Assembly (NCBI RefSeq): GCF_024169315.1
Contig: NZ_JALJWR010000001.1
Location: 1,943,501-2,007,500, forward strand
Direction: 5' to 3'
DNA from: Pseudomonas migulae
GTDB lineage: Bacteria > Pseudomonadota > Gammaproteobacteria > Pseudomonadales > Pseudomonadaceae
DNA: 64,000 nucleotides
Shown: one piece after another, positions 1 through 7,856 of the stretch
Position numbering within the stretch: position 1 is the first letter of the stretch
How the letters are laid out: each line of letters starts with the position of its first letter
Position numbers and translations under genes: made by a program
The notes under the pieces: generated by a model
Told to the model about the DNA's origin: nothing
Seen by the model: the letters and a program-made list of their open reading frames with translations, nothing else
Databases searched by the model: none

Positions 1-191
1 GCGCTCGATTCTCATCCGCTGGAAATGCTGTTCGTCGGCAATCAGGATTCGCAACGCTTTATTCGGCAACCGGGGCCCCCAGGAGGGTTTCAGATTCGTG
101 AGGCCGCAAGGCTACGGAAGAGCCAAGGTGTTTTCTGTAGGACTATTCCTAAAAACCAGGGCATCAGTCCGTTGTCAGGGAAGAATCCGCG
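1..191. other. Window edge without a supported gene
   Basis: No reading frame here has convincing codon character or recognisable protein content. The only structure noted is a short inverted repeat, TAGGA-CTAT-TCCTA, at 138-151, which could be an operator half-pair for a gene outside the window or chance. The segment lies just downstream of the leftward mgtC gene. Confidence 0.4.
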
Positions 192-908
192 TTATTCCGT
201 CGTACTCGGACTCCAGAACGCCTGCACCACCAGCGTCGACGTCGAAATCCGGGCCACGAGTGCATCCAGTTCATCGCCGTCCACCGACGTCGTCGCGAGC
301 GTTGCTTCCACCTCGATTTCGTCGCTGCCGAACGCGTGCACGTCCACATCGCTCGCCGGGTAATTGCTGCGTTCGAGTTCCGCCTCAAGCAGCGCCAGTA
401 CCGCTTTCTGTTGCGAGCGTCGGGCGATCACGTAAACGATGTTGGTGACTTCAGCCGAAATCACATCCAGCGGCTGACGGTTGATGTTATTGACGATCGG
501 CCGCAGCAAAGTGTTGGCCGCCAGCACGAACAGCGTACCGAGCAGGGCTTCGAGGACAAGGTCGGCACCGGCGCAGGCACCGACGGCCGCCGAGGCCCAC
601 AAGGTGGCGGCGGTGTTGAGGCCCCGTACGTTGCCCTCCTCGCGCATGATCACCCCGGCACCGAGAAAGCCGATGCCGGAGACCACGTAGGCGACCACCC
701 GCACCGCCCCTTCGGCGCCGCCGAGGCGGTTGGCCATGTCGACGAAAATCGCCGCGCCCACCGCCACCAGCACGTTGGTGCGCAAGCCGGCCGTGCGTTG
801 ACGGTATTGACGCTCGAAGCCGATCAGGCCACCGAGGATGAAGGCCGCACTGAGGCTGACCAGGGTGTCGACCAGCGAGGTCAGGTTGATGTTGTTGAGT
901 GCTTGCAT
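192..908 (-). CDS. mgtC: MgtC/SapB family inner-membrane protein
   Basis: Predicted 238-residue membrane protein of the MgtC/SapB family, linked to growth in low magnesium and to control of membrane ATPase activity rather than transport itself. The N-terminal two thirds hold the hydrophobic helices and the family core: [10 protein letters not shown] near residue 30, the RTAGLRTN segment near 40, and GAGVIM near 90. A soluble C-terminal domain follows, rich in beta-strand and resembling an ACT-like fold. The ATG at 908 is preferred over an in-frame ATG at 929 because AAAGGA lies six bases before it. It sits downstream of and codirectional with mgtA, separated by a REP hairpin, a common pairing. 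Family assignment is firm; the precise physiological role is known only from relatives. Confidence 0.9.
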   Translation of the reverse strand: MQALNNINLTSLVDTLVSLSAAFILGGLIGFERQYRQRTAGLRTNVLVAVGAAIFVDMANRLGGAEGAVRVVAYVVSGIGFLGAGVIMREEGNVRGLNTAATLWASAAVGACAGADLVLEALLGTLFVLAANTLLRPIVNNINRQPLDVISAEVTNIVYVIARRSQQKAVLALLEAELERSNYPASDVDVHAFGSDEIEVEATLATTSVDGDELDALVARISTSTLVVQAFWSPSTTE

Positions 909-937
909 GATGAATCCTTTGAAAAACACACGCCCCC

Positions 938-1027
938 TGTGGGAGCGGGCTTGCTCGCGAAAGCGGTGGGTCAGTCAATGATGATGGTGACTGATACATC
1001 GCATTCGCGAGCAAGCCCGCTCCCACA
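938..1027. repeat. REP-type inverted repeat between mgtA and mgtC
   Basis: Two arms of the genus-typical repeat (TGTGGGAGCGGGCTTGCTCG and its complement) face each other about 35 bases apart. The element fills the gap between mgtA and mgtC and could attenuate or stabilise the shared transcript. Near-identical arms recur at several intergenic sites in this window. Confidence 0.85.
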
Positions 1028-1049
1028 AGGAGATTGTTGTACTGCGGCA

Positions 1050-3752
1050 TTACTGCCAGCCGAGCCGGCGGACATAGAACCCCTTCACCGCCTGGGTCAG
1101 CGCCATGTACGCCAGCAGGATCACCGGCAGGAACACGAAGTACAGCGACGGCAGTGCCTGCAGTTTGAAGTAGTGCGCCAGCGGCCCCATCGGCAGGAAA
1201 ATCCCCACGGCCATGATGATCCCGGTCATCACCAGCAGCGGCATGGCCGCACGGCTTTGCAGGAACGGGATCTTCGGCGTGCGGATCATGTGCACGATCA
1301 GCGTCTGCGTCAGCAGCCCGACCACGAACCAGCCGGACTGGAACAGGGTTTGATGGTCCGGGGTATTGGCGTCGAACACGTACCACATCAAGGCAAACGT
1401 GCTGATGTCGAAGATCGAACTGATCGGCCCGAAAAACAGCATGAAACGCCCCACATCCGCCGGCTGCCAGCGCTGAGGTTGCTTGAGCATTTCTTCATCG
1501 ACGTTATCGAACGGGATGGCAATCTGCGAAATGTCGTAGAGCAGGTTTTGCACCAGCAGGTGCATCGGCAGCATCGGCAGGAACGGGATGAACGCGCTGG
1601 CCACCAGCACCGAGAACACGTTGCCGAAGTTCGAGCTCGCGGTCATTTTGATGTACTTGAGCATGTTGGCGAAGGTGCGGCGCCCTTCCAGCACGCCCTC
1701 CTCCAGCACCATCAGGCTTTTCTCCAGCAGGATGATGTCGGCCGCTTCCTTGGCGATGTCCACGGCGCTGTCCACCGAGATGCCGATGTCGGCGGTGCGC
1801 AGCGCCGGGGCATCATTGATGCCGTCGCCCATGAACCCGACCACATGGCCGTTGCCTTTGAGCAGACGGACAATGCGCTCCTTGTGCGTCGGCGTCAGTT
1901 TGGCGAAGACGTTAGTGGTTTCCACGGCCACGGCCAGTTCGGCGTCCGTCATGCGCTCGATGTCGTTGCCCATCAGCAGGCCTTGCTGTTCCAGACCGAC
2001 TTCGCGGCAGATCTTCGCGGTGACCAGTTCGTTGTCACCGGTCAGCACTTTTACCGCCACGCCGTGAGCGGCCAGTGCCTTCAGGGCCGGCGCGGTGCTT
2101 TCCTTCGGTGGGTCGAGAAACGCCACGTAACCGATCAGCGTCAGCGCCTGCTCATCCGCCAGGCTGTAAGTGTCGCGCCCCTCGATCATTGGCCGCGCGG
2201 CGACCGCCACCACCCGCAATCCTTCGGCGTTGAATGCCGCGGTGACCTGACGAATCCGCGCCAGCAGGTCATCGCTCAGCGCTTCATCGACCACGCCGTG
2301 ACGCACCCGTGTGCACACCGCCAGCACCTCTTCCACCGCGCCTTTGCAGATCAGCAAATGGGAGTGATCGCGTTCGGCGACCACCACCGACATGCGCCGA
2401 CGGGTGAAGTCGAACGGGATCTCGTCGACCTTGCGAAACGCCGTGCCGACCTTCAATTCACGGTGGACCTCGACGTGTTCAAGCACCGCCACGTCCAGCA
2501 GGTTTTTCAGGCCGGTCTGGTAGTAGCTGTTGAGGTAGGCCATTTCCAGCACGTCATCGGAGTCGTTGCCCCAGACATCGACGTTGCGCGCGAGGAAGAT
2601 CTTGTCCTGGGTCAGGGTGCCGGTCTTGTCCGTGCACAACACGTCCATCGCGCCGAAGTTCTGGATCGCGTCGAGGCGTTTGACGATGACTTTTTTCCGA
2701 GACAGGAATACCGCGCCCTTGGCCAGGGTCGAGGTGACGATCATCGGCAGCATTTCCGGGGTCAGGCCCACGGCAATCGACAGCGCGAACAGCAGCGCTT
2801 CGGTCCAGTCGCCTTTGGTGAAACCGTTGATGAACAGCACCAGCGGCGCCATGACGAACATGAAACGGATCAGCAGCCAGCTGACTTTGTTGACCCCGGT
2901 CTGGAACGACGTCGGCGCCCGGTCGGTGGCACCGACCCGCTGGGCCAGTGCACCGAAATAGGTGCTGTTGCCGGTGGTCAGAACCACCGCAATCGCGGTT
3001 CCGGACACCACGTTGGTGCCCATGAACAGGATGTTGTCGAGGTCCAGCGGGTTGCTCGTGTCACTGTCCTGCTGGCGGGGGAATTTTTCCACCGGCATCG
3101 ATTCACCGGTCATGGCCGCCTGACTGACGAACAGATCCTTGGCGTTGAGCACGCGGCAATCGGCGGGAATCATGTCGCCCGCCGAGAGCACGATCAGATC
3201 GCCCGGCACCAGCAGTTTGATCGGCACTTCGCTGCGTAATGCATCCCGACGCATCACTGTGGCCGTGTTGCTGACCATCGCCTTGAGCGCGTCGGCGGCC
3301 TGGTTGGATTTGGTTTCCTGCCAGAAGCGCAGCAAGGTCGAGAGCACCACCATCGAGAAAATCACGATGGCGGCTTTCATGTCCTCGGTCAGCCAGGAGA
3401 TGACCGCGAGCAACGTCAGTAGCAGGTTGAACGGGTTTTTGTAGCAGTGCCACAGGTGAGTCCACCACGGCAGCGGTTGTTCGTGCTCGACTTCGTTGAG
3501 GCCGAATTGCACGCGCAGCGCATCGGCTTCGGCTTCGCTCAGGCCGTCGGCGTGGCTCTTGAGGTTATCCAGCAGTTGGCCGGTGTCACTGTTGGCGGCG
3601 CTCACCAGGGTTTGCGCCAGGGTCGGCGGCACCTCACGGCTGACCGTGGTGTCGGTGAAGTTTTCCAGCAACGCCAGGCGACGGAAGTGTCGGGCGATGT
3701 GGCGGGTGCGCAGGAATCCGGCGAAGAATTCTTTGAGCAGGGTCAGGTTCAT
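1050..3752 (-). CDS. mgtA: Magnesium-translocating P-type ATPase
   Basis: A 900-residue P-type (P3B) ATPase that imports Mg2+ across the inner membrane. Visible signatures are the phosphorylation motif DKTGTLT near residue 375, TGES (actuator domain) near 217, the hinge GDGINDAP near 645, and paired hydrophobic helices near 95-145, 285-345 and the C-terminal third. Length matches the MgtA/MgtB family. The start ATG is preceded by GGGGGA at seven bases. The gene is transcribed leftward ahead of mgtC and behind a leader of several hundred bases with hairpins, which fits magnesium-dependent leader control known for mgtA in enterobacteria. The control mechanism here is inference. Confidence 0.95.
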   Translation of the reverse strand: MNLTLLKEFFAGFLRTRHIARHFRRLALLENFTDTTVSREVPPTLAQTLVSAANSDTGQLLDNLKSHADGLSEAEADALRVQFGLNEVEHEQPLPWWTHLWHCYKNPFNLLLTLLAVISWLTEDMKAAIVIFSMVVLSTLLRFWQETKSNQAADALKAMVSNTATVMRRDALRSEVPIKLLVPGDLIVLSAGDMIPADCRVLNAKDLFVSQAAMTGESMPVEKFPRQQDSDTSNPLDLDNILFMGTNVVSGTAIAVVLTTGNSTYFGALAQRVGATDRAPTSFQTGVNKVSWLLIRFMFVMAPLVLFINGFTKGDWTEALLFALSIAVGLTPEMLPMIVTSTLAKGAVFLSRKKVIVKRLDAIQNFGAMDVLCTDKTGTLTQDKIFLARNVDVWGNDSDDVLEMAYLNSYYQTGLKNLLDVAVLEHVEVHRELKVGTAFRKVDEIPFDFTRRRMSVVVAERDHSHLLICKGAVEEVLAVCTRVRHGVVDEALSDDLLARIRQVTAAFNAEGLRVVAVAARPMIEGRDTYSLADEQALTLIGYVAFLDPPKESTAPALKALAAHGVAVKVLTGDNELVTAKICREVGLEQQGLLMGNDIERMTDAELAVAVETTNVFAKLTPTHKERIVRLLKGNGHVVGFMGDGINDAPALRTADIGISVDSAVDIAKEAADIILLEKSLMVLEEGVLEGRRTFANMLKYIKMTASSNFGNVFSVLVASAFIPFLPMLPMHLLVQNLLYDISQIAIPFDNVDEEMLKQPQRWQPADVGRFMLFFGPISSIFDISTFALMWYVFDANTPDHQTLFQSGWFVVGLLTQTLIVHMIRTPKIPFLQSRAAMPLLVMTGIIMAVGIFLPMGPLAHYFKLQALPSLYFVFLPVILLAYMALTQAVKGFYVRRLGWQ

Positions 3753-4154
3753 GGCAGTTCCCCCAGGGTCAGCCGGGAAACCTTCCAGCAGGCGTGTCGG
3801 TGCGCCGCGATGACGACAAAAAGTCGAACATCACGCACGGTTCAGCGTCGATGAGAGGACGTCGGGACACGGACCAGGACTGGCCGCGATCGGGATGCCG
3901 CTGCTCGCTTTTTCGGCGAGACAACGGCACAAGAATTTGCGCGTTATCTTGCCGAGGATGTGCCGGTTATTGGAACCGGCCGACTACTGTCACTCGAACA
4001 AGTACCCACTGTGGGTCTCCGCTATTGATGAAAACGCGCGAAGCTTACGCCCCGATTTGTGGAGAGTAAACGAAGGATTGGCGTGTGATTGGGGAATTGC
4101 CGGGTTCTTCAGGGAGGGTTCAGCTTTGTAATTTTTCGGGGTTATTTCGGGCCA
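3753..4154 (-). promoter_or_regulatory. Long structured 5' leader region upstream of mgtA
   Basis: About 400 bases upstream of mgtA contain no convincing gene. Read on the minus strand, they hold clear hairpins: GCCGGTT/AACCGGC around 3969-3989 and CTCGC/GCGAG around 3906-3925. A short minus-strand frame (ATG at about 3832, about 20 codons) ends shortly before mgtA. Enterobacterial mgtA has a magnesium-sensing leader with a short peptide gene, so a similar role is possible, but no homology to a known riboswitch was recognised. Confidence 0.35.
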
Positions 4155-4247
4155 CATCGCGGGCAAGCCCGCTCCCACAGGGATCTTCAGTGAACACGGA
4201 TTTTGTGTACGACGGAGATCACTGTGGGAGCGGGCTTGCCCGCGATG
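4155..4247. repeat. REP-type inverted repeat upstream of the mgtA leader
   Basis: Facing arms of 25 bases (CATCGCGGGCAAGCCCGCTC... and its complement) lie between the 3' end of pvdA and the mgtA leader. The arms match the genus-typical repeat, in the GCGGGCAAGCCCGC variant. Confidence 0.85.
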
Positions 4248-4271
4248 GCGGCATAACAGGCGCCGAAGATT

Positions 4272-5609
4272 TTAGCTGGCGGTGGCTAGCAGCAAATCCA
4301 TCACCGACCGACCCTGCCCACGGCTCTTGCCATGTTCATACAACGACCCGGCAATCTCATCCGCCCGAATCGGCAGGATCGACAGGAGGGTGTCGCTCAA
4401 CCCGTGGCTCGCCTGGCAGAAGCCCTGCATGTAGATGCCCGCCTTGCAGCGCTCGTCGGTGATCAGTTTGTAGTTGCGGTCCACTTCGAAATCACCCAGG
4501 TATTCCTCCAGCGGCGCCAGCAGTTTGCGGTGCATCTGACGCTCATACCCGGTGGCCAGAACCACCGCGTCATAATGACGGACCGTGACTTCGCCGGTCG
4601 CGTTGTTACGCACGGCCAGTTCGATGCCGCGCTCGGTGGCGGTGGCTTTTTCGATAGTGGTCAGGGTGCGGAAGGCATGACGGGCAATGCCCGAGACTTT
4701 CTGGCGATAGAAGATGCCGTAGATTCGTTCGATCAGGTCAATGTCCACCACCGAATAGTTGGTGTTGTGGTACTCATTGACCAGTCGCTCGCGTTCGCTG
4801 CTCGCCTGCTGGAACACCAGGTCGGTGAACTCCGGCGAGAACACTTCATTGACGAACGGGCTGTCGTCCGCCGGCTTCAGCGCCGACCCGCGCAGGATCA
4901 TGTCTACCTGCACCGACGGGAAGCTGTCGTTCAAATCGATGAAAGCTTCCGCCGCGCTCTGCCCGCCACCAATGATCGCGATGCTCATCGGCTGATTGTT
5001 CACGCACGGTTGCTTGGCCATCTGCGCCAGGTACTGCGAGTGATGGAACACCCGGCCGTCATCCTTCAACGCCTTGAACGCTTCGGGAATGCGCGGTGTG
5101 CCACCGGCGCTCACCACCACCGAACGGGCGGTGCGCACGTGTTGCTGGCCCTGGGTATCGCGGGAAATCACACGCAGCGCTTCGACCTGCTGGTTGTGCA
5201 ACACCGGCTCGATGGTCAGCACTTCTTCGCCATAACGACTCTGTTCGGCAAACTGCCCGGCGACCCAGCACAGGTAGTCGTTGTACTCCATGCGGCATGG
5301 ATAGAAGGTGCCGAGGTTGATGAAGTCCACAAGACGGCCGTGGTGCTTGAGGTAGTTGACGAAGGAATACGGGCTGGTCGGGTTGCGCAGGGTCACCAGG
5401 TCCTTGAGGAAGGAAATCTGCAACTCGCTCTGGGTCACCAGGGTGTTGCCGTGCCAGCGATAGTCCGCCTGCTTGTCGAGAAACAGAACATCCAGCTCGC
5501 CCTGACTCGGCCCGCGCTCTTGCAGAGCGATGGCCAGCGCCAGGTTCGAAGGGCCGAAACCGACGCCGATCAGGTCGTGAACGATGGGCGATGCAATTGC
5601 CTGTGTCAT
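4272..5609 (-). CDS. pvdA: L-ornithine N5-monooxygenase
   Basis: Cytoplasmic flavoprotein of 445 residues that hydroxylates L-ornithine on its side-chain nitrogen with FAD, NADPH and O2, giving the hydroxamate building block of pyoverdine. The N-terminal FAD site GVGFGPSNLALAI lies at about residues 16-28. The NADPH site IIGGGQSAAEAF lies near 212-223, and the ATGYE motif near 352 is typical of N-hydroxylating monooxygenases. Length equals that of P. aeruginosa PvdA (about 443). A perfect PvdS promoter lies about 100 bases upstream. It follows fpvI codirectionally, as in P. aeruginosa. With pvdF absent, its product is probably used unformylated as (cyclo)hydroxyornithine at the peptide end. 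Confidence 0.97.
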   Translation of the reverse strand: MTQAIASPIVHDLIGVGFGPSNLALAIALQERGPSQGELDVLFLDKQADYRWHGNTLVTQSELQISFLKDLVTLRNPTSPYSFVNYLKHHGRLVDFINLGTFYPCRMEYNDYLCWVAGQFAEQSRYGEEVLTIEPVLHNQQVEALRVISRDTQGQQHVRTARSVVVSAGGTPRIPEAFKALKDDGRVFHHSQYLAQMAKQPCVNNQPMSIAIIGGGQSAAEAFIDLNDSFPSVQVDMILRGSALKPADDSPFVNEVFSPEFTDLVFQQASSERERLVNEYHNTNYSVVDIDLIERIYGIFYRQKVSGIARHAFRTLTTIEKATATERGIELAVRNNATGEVTVRHYDAVVLATGYERQMHRKLLAPLEEYLGDFEVDRNYKLITDERCKAGIYMQGFCQASHGLSDTLLSILPIRADEIAGSLYEHGKSRGQGRSVMDLLLATAS

Positions 5610-5706
5610 TTCCAGTGTCCTCTGGATGAACCCCTCAACACGGGGAGGAAGCCTAAGTGACCTGGCTATCCTTGGGAGAGCACAGCAGGTCGTCTGTTGA
5701 GTAGGA

Positions 5707-5730
5707 ACGAGAACAATGAAATAAAATTTA
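5707..5730 (-). promoter_or_regulatory. PvdS-type iron-starvation promoter of pvdA
   Basis: On the minus strand TAAAT (5730-5726) is followed after exactly 16 bases by CGT (5709-5707), the consensus recognised by the sigma factor PvdS. It lies in the fpvI-pvdA gap, about 98 bases before the pvdA start codon. Confidence 0.9.
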
Positions 5731-5741
5731 ACAACAAACGC

Positions 5742-6221
5742 TCAGTGGGCGTCCCACTGCAGCATCCGCACCCGGCAATGCTTCATCGCATTGACGATGT
5801 GTTTTTCCACCAACGCACGGGAAATGCCCAGGTGTTCGGCGATCTCCGGGTGTGACATCCCATCGATCTTGCGCAGCAGGAAACTCTCGCGGCACAGCCG
5901 TGGCAATTCCGCCAACGCACGCTGGAGCATCTCCAGGCGCTGGCCGTGATCGAGGCAATTGTGAGGGGACGGGGTGAAGTAGCGTTCTTCGTTGTCGAGC
6001 ACCTCCAGCGACTCGACCTGACGCAAGGCATTGCGCCGATGGTCGTCGATCACCAGATTCAGCGCGGTGCGATACAGGAACGCCCGGGGCTGCTCGATCG
6101 GCGTGTCGCTGGAACGCTCCAGAACCCGCAGATAAGCGTCATGCACCACATCTTCGGCCACCTGACGGTTGCCCAGCTTGGCGTTGAGGAAACACACCAG
6201 CTCGCGATAGTAGTTTTCCAA
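5742..6221 (-). CDS. fpvI: ECF sigma factor for the pyoverdine receptor gene
   Basis: A 159-residue extracytoplasmic-function sigma factor, the same length as P. aeruginosa FpvI. It would direct RNA polymerase to fpvA after ferripyoverdine binds FpvA. Region 2 (AEDVVHDAYLRVLER, about residues 22-36; PRAFLYRTALNLVIDDHRR near 45-63) and region 4 helix-turn-helix (MSHPEIAEHLGISRALVEKH near 122-141) are both present. The only in-frame start that fits is TTG at 6221, with GGGAG six bases upstream. An out-of-frame ATG lies just before it. It sits next to pvdA, as in P. aeruginosa, but the anti-sigma gene fpvR that normally follows is not here. A Fur box lies about 100 bases upstream. Confidence 0.9.
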   Translation of the reverse strand: MENYYRELVCFLNAKLGNRQVAEDVVHDAYLRVLERSSDTPIEQPRAFLYRTALNLVIDDHRRNALRQVESLEVLDNEERYFTPSPHNCLDHGQRLEMLQRALAELPRLCRESFLLRKIDGMSHPEIAEHLGISRALVEKHIVNAMKHCRVRMLQWDAH

Positions 6222-6322
6222 CCATGACTCCCGGCCGCACGGGTGCGGTTTCTATCCTTGAGCCACCGCAACGACCGCCGAAAATGGGCAGTGGCACGAT
6301 AGTGGCAATTCGAGTGTGTAAT

Positions 6323-6337
6323 TTATAGTAATTCTCA
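6323..6337 (-). promoter_or_regulatory. Probable Fur box upstream of fpvI
   Basis: Read on the minus strand, TGAGAAT-T-ACTATAA approximates the 7-1-7 Fur consensus TGATAAT-N-ATTATCA (about 11 of 14 positions). It lies about 100 bases before the fpvI start, as expected for an iron-repressed sigma gene. Confidence 0.65.
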
Positions 6338-6403
6338 TATAGATTTAAAGTGTTGCTTCATCTTGCCCGACAAATAGTCTTGGTCTTGTGGGAGGCGAGC
6401 CTG

Positions 6404-6514
6404 TGTGGCGAGGGGATTTATCCCCGTTGGGCTGCGGAGCGGCCCCGGCATTTCAAAGTTAAAATGCATTTACGACTGCTTCGCAGCCGAACGGGGATAA
6501 ATCCCCTCGCCACA
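6404..6514. repeat. Long inverted repeat in the fpvI-pvdR gap
   Basis: Two arms of about 36 bases (TGTGGCGAGGGGATTTATCC... and its complement) with only two or three mismatches flank a loop of about 40 bases. This repeat family (GGCGAGGGGATTTATCCCC) differs from the GCGAGCAAGCCCGC type seen elsewhere in the window. It occupies the place where fpvR stands in P. aeruginosa. Confidence 0.85.
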
Positions 6515-6551
6515 TGCCCTCAATGTGTTTGTGTCGGCTTGTGTCGAGGCC

Positions 6552-6575
6552 TAAATTCCCCGCCGCATTTCTCGT
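6552..6575 (+). promoter_or_regulatory. PvdS-type promoter of pvdR-pvdT-opmQ
   Basis: TAAAT at 6552-6556 and CGT at 6573-6575 are separated by exactly 16 bases. The pvdR start codon is about 108 bases downstream. Confidence 0.9.
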
Positions 6576-6683
6576 ATAAAGGACAGCTCCCCGTCTCTGT
6601 CGGCTTCCCGACAGCGTTCAACTGTTGCCAGATTTCGTGCGCAGGCTGATCGACGGGCCGATATCCATTGGCCGGAACACTGC

Positions 6684-7856
6684 ATGAAACGTCCCCGACA
6701 GACCCGACGCGCCCTGCTTGTAGCACTTTGTCTGATCCCCGTTATCGCCGTGGCCGCCTGGCAGGTCATCCCGCCCGGCCGAGACAAATTCGCCACTGTG
6801 CAAGTCAGCCGCGGCGACATCGAAAGCAGCGTCACGGCCCTTGGCACCCTGCAACCTCGACGCTACGTGGACGTCGGTGCGCAGGCGTCCGGGCAGATCC
6901 AGAAGATCCATGTCGAAGTCGGTGACGTGATCAAGGAAGGCCAGTTGCTGGTGGAAATCGATCCGTCCACGCAACAGGCCAAACTCGACGCCGGGCGGTT
7001 CTCGATCGAAAACCTCAAGGCGCAACTCGAGGAACAACGGGCGCAACACGAACTGGCCCGGCAAAAATTCCAGCGCCAGCAGAACCTCAAGGCCGGCGGT
7101 GCCACGCGCGAAGAAGACGTGCAAACCGCCCAGGCTGAACTGCGCGCCACCCAGGCCCGCATCGACATGTTCCAGGCGCAGATCCGCCAGGCCCAGGCCA
7201 GCCTGCGCAGCGACCAGGCCGAGCTCGGCTACACGCGCATTTACGCACCGATGTCCGGCACCGTGGTCGCACTCGATGCCCGTGAAGGCCAGACCCTCAA
7301 CGCGCAACAGCAAACGCCGTTGATTCTGCGCATCGCCAAGTTGTCGCCAATGACCGTCTGGGCCGAGGTGTCGGAAGCCGACATCGGTCACGTCAAACCC
7401 GGCATGACCGCCTGGTTCACCACCCTCAGCGGCGGCAAGCGGCGTTGGAGCAGCACCGTGCGGCAGATTCTGCCGGTACCGCCCAAGCCTCTGGATCAGA
7501 CCAGCCAGGGCGGCGGCAGCCCGGCCAGTTCGAGCAAAAGCGGCAGCGCTCGCGTGGTGCTGTACACCGTGTTGCTCGATGTCGACAACGCCGACAACGC
7601 GTTGATGGCGGAAATGACCACCCAGGTGTTCTTCGTTTCCAACCAGGCGAAAGACGTGCTCACCGCACCGATCGCCGCGCTGCAAGGCGGCACGCAACCG
7701 GACATCCAGACCGCCCAGGTCGTCGCCAAGAATGGCCGCGTCGAGCAACGCGACGTGCGCACCGGCATCAGCGATCGCCTGCGCGTGCAGATCCTCGACG
7801 GCTTGCAGGAAGGCGATCACCTGTTGATCGGCCCGGTCGACGGGAGTGGCGGCTGA
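6684..7856 (+). CDS. pvdR: Periplasmic adaptor subunit of the PvdRT-OpmQ efflux pump
   Basis: A 390-residue MacA-type membrane-fusion protein with an N-terminal membrane anchor (hydrophobic residues about 9-26). A biotinyl-lipoyl half-motif lies near residues 52-95, and a long alpha-hairpin coiled coil (about 95-175, rich in Ala, Gln, Glu and Arg) would reach towards OpmQ. The rest is beta-barrel and membrane-proximal domains. With PvdT and OpmQ it exports newly made pyoverdine and recycles it from the periplasm. The stop codon directly abuts the pvdT start, so the two are translationally coupled. A PvdS promoter precedes the gene. Gene order matches P. aeruginosa. Confidence 0.94.
   Translation: MKRPRQTRRALLVALCLIPVIAVAAWQVIPPGRDKFATVQVSRGDIESSVTALGTLQPRRYVDVGAQASGQIQKIHVEVGDVIKEGQLLVEIDPSTQQAKLDAGRFSIENLKAQLEEQRAQHELARQKFQRQQNLKAGGATREEDVQTAQAELRATQARIDMFQAQIRQAQASLRSDQAELGYTRIYAPMSGTVVALDAREGQTLNAQQQTPLILRIAKLSPMTVWAEVSEADIGHVKPGMTAWFTTLSGGKRRWSSTVRQILPVPPKPLDQTSQGGGSPASSSKSGSARVVLYTVLLDVDNADNALMAEMTTQVFFVSNQAKDVLTAPIAALQGGTQPDIQTAQVVAKNGRVEQRDVRTGISDRLRVQILDGLQEGDHLLIGPVDGSGG

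Noticed and set aside
138..151. Short inverted repeat TAGGA-CTAT-TCCTA as a defined operator
   Set aside because: It is only five bases per arm and no gene start lies nearby within the window.
336..3239. Long open frame (967 codons) on the plus strand across mgtC and mgtA
   Set aside because: It is antisense to two clear genes, its protein is full of His, Gln and Arg with no domain, and it arises from high GC content at third positions.
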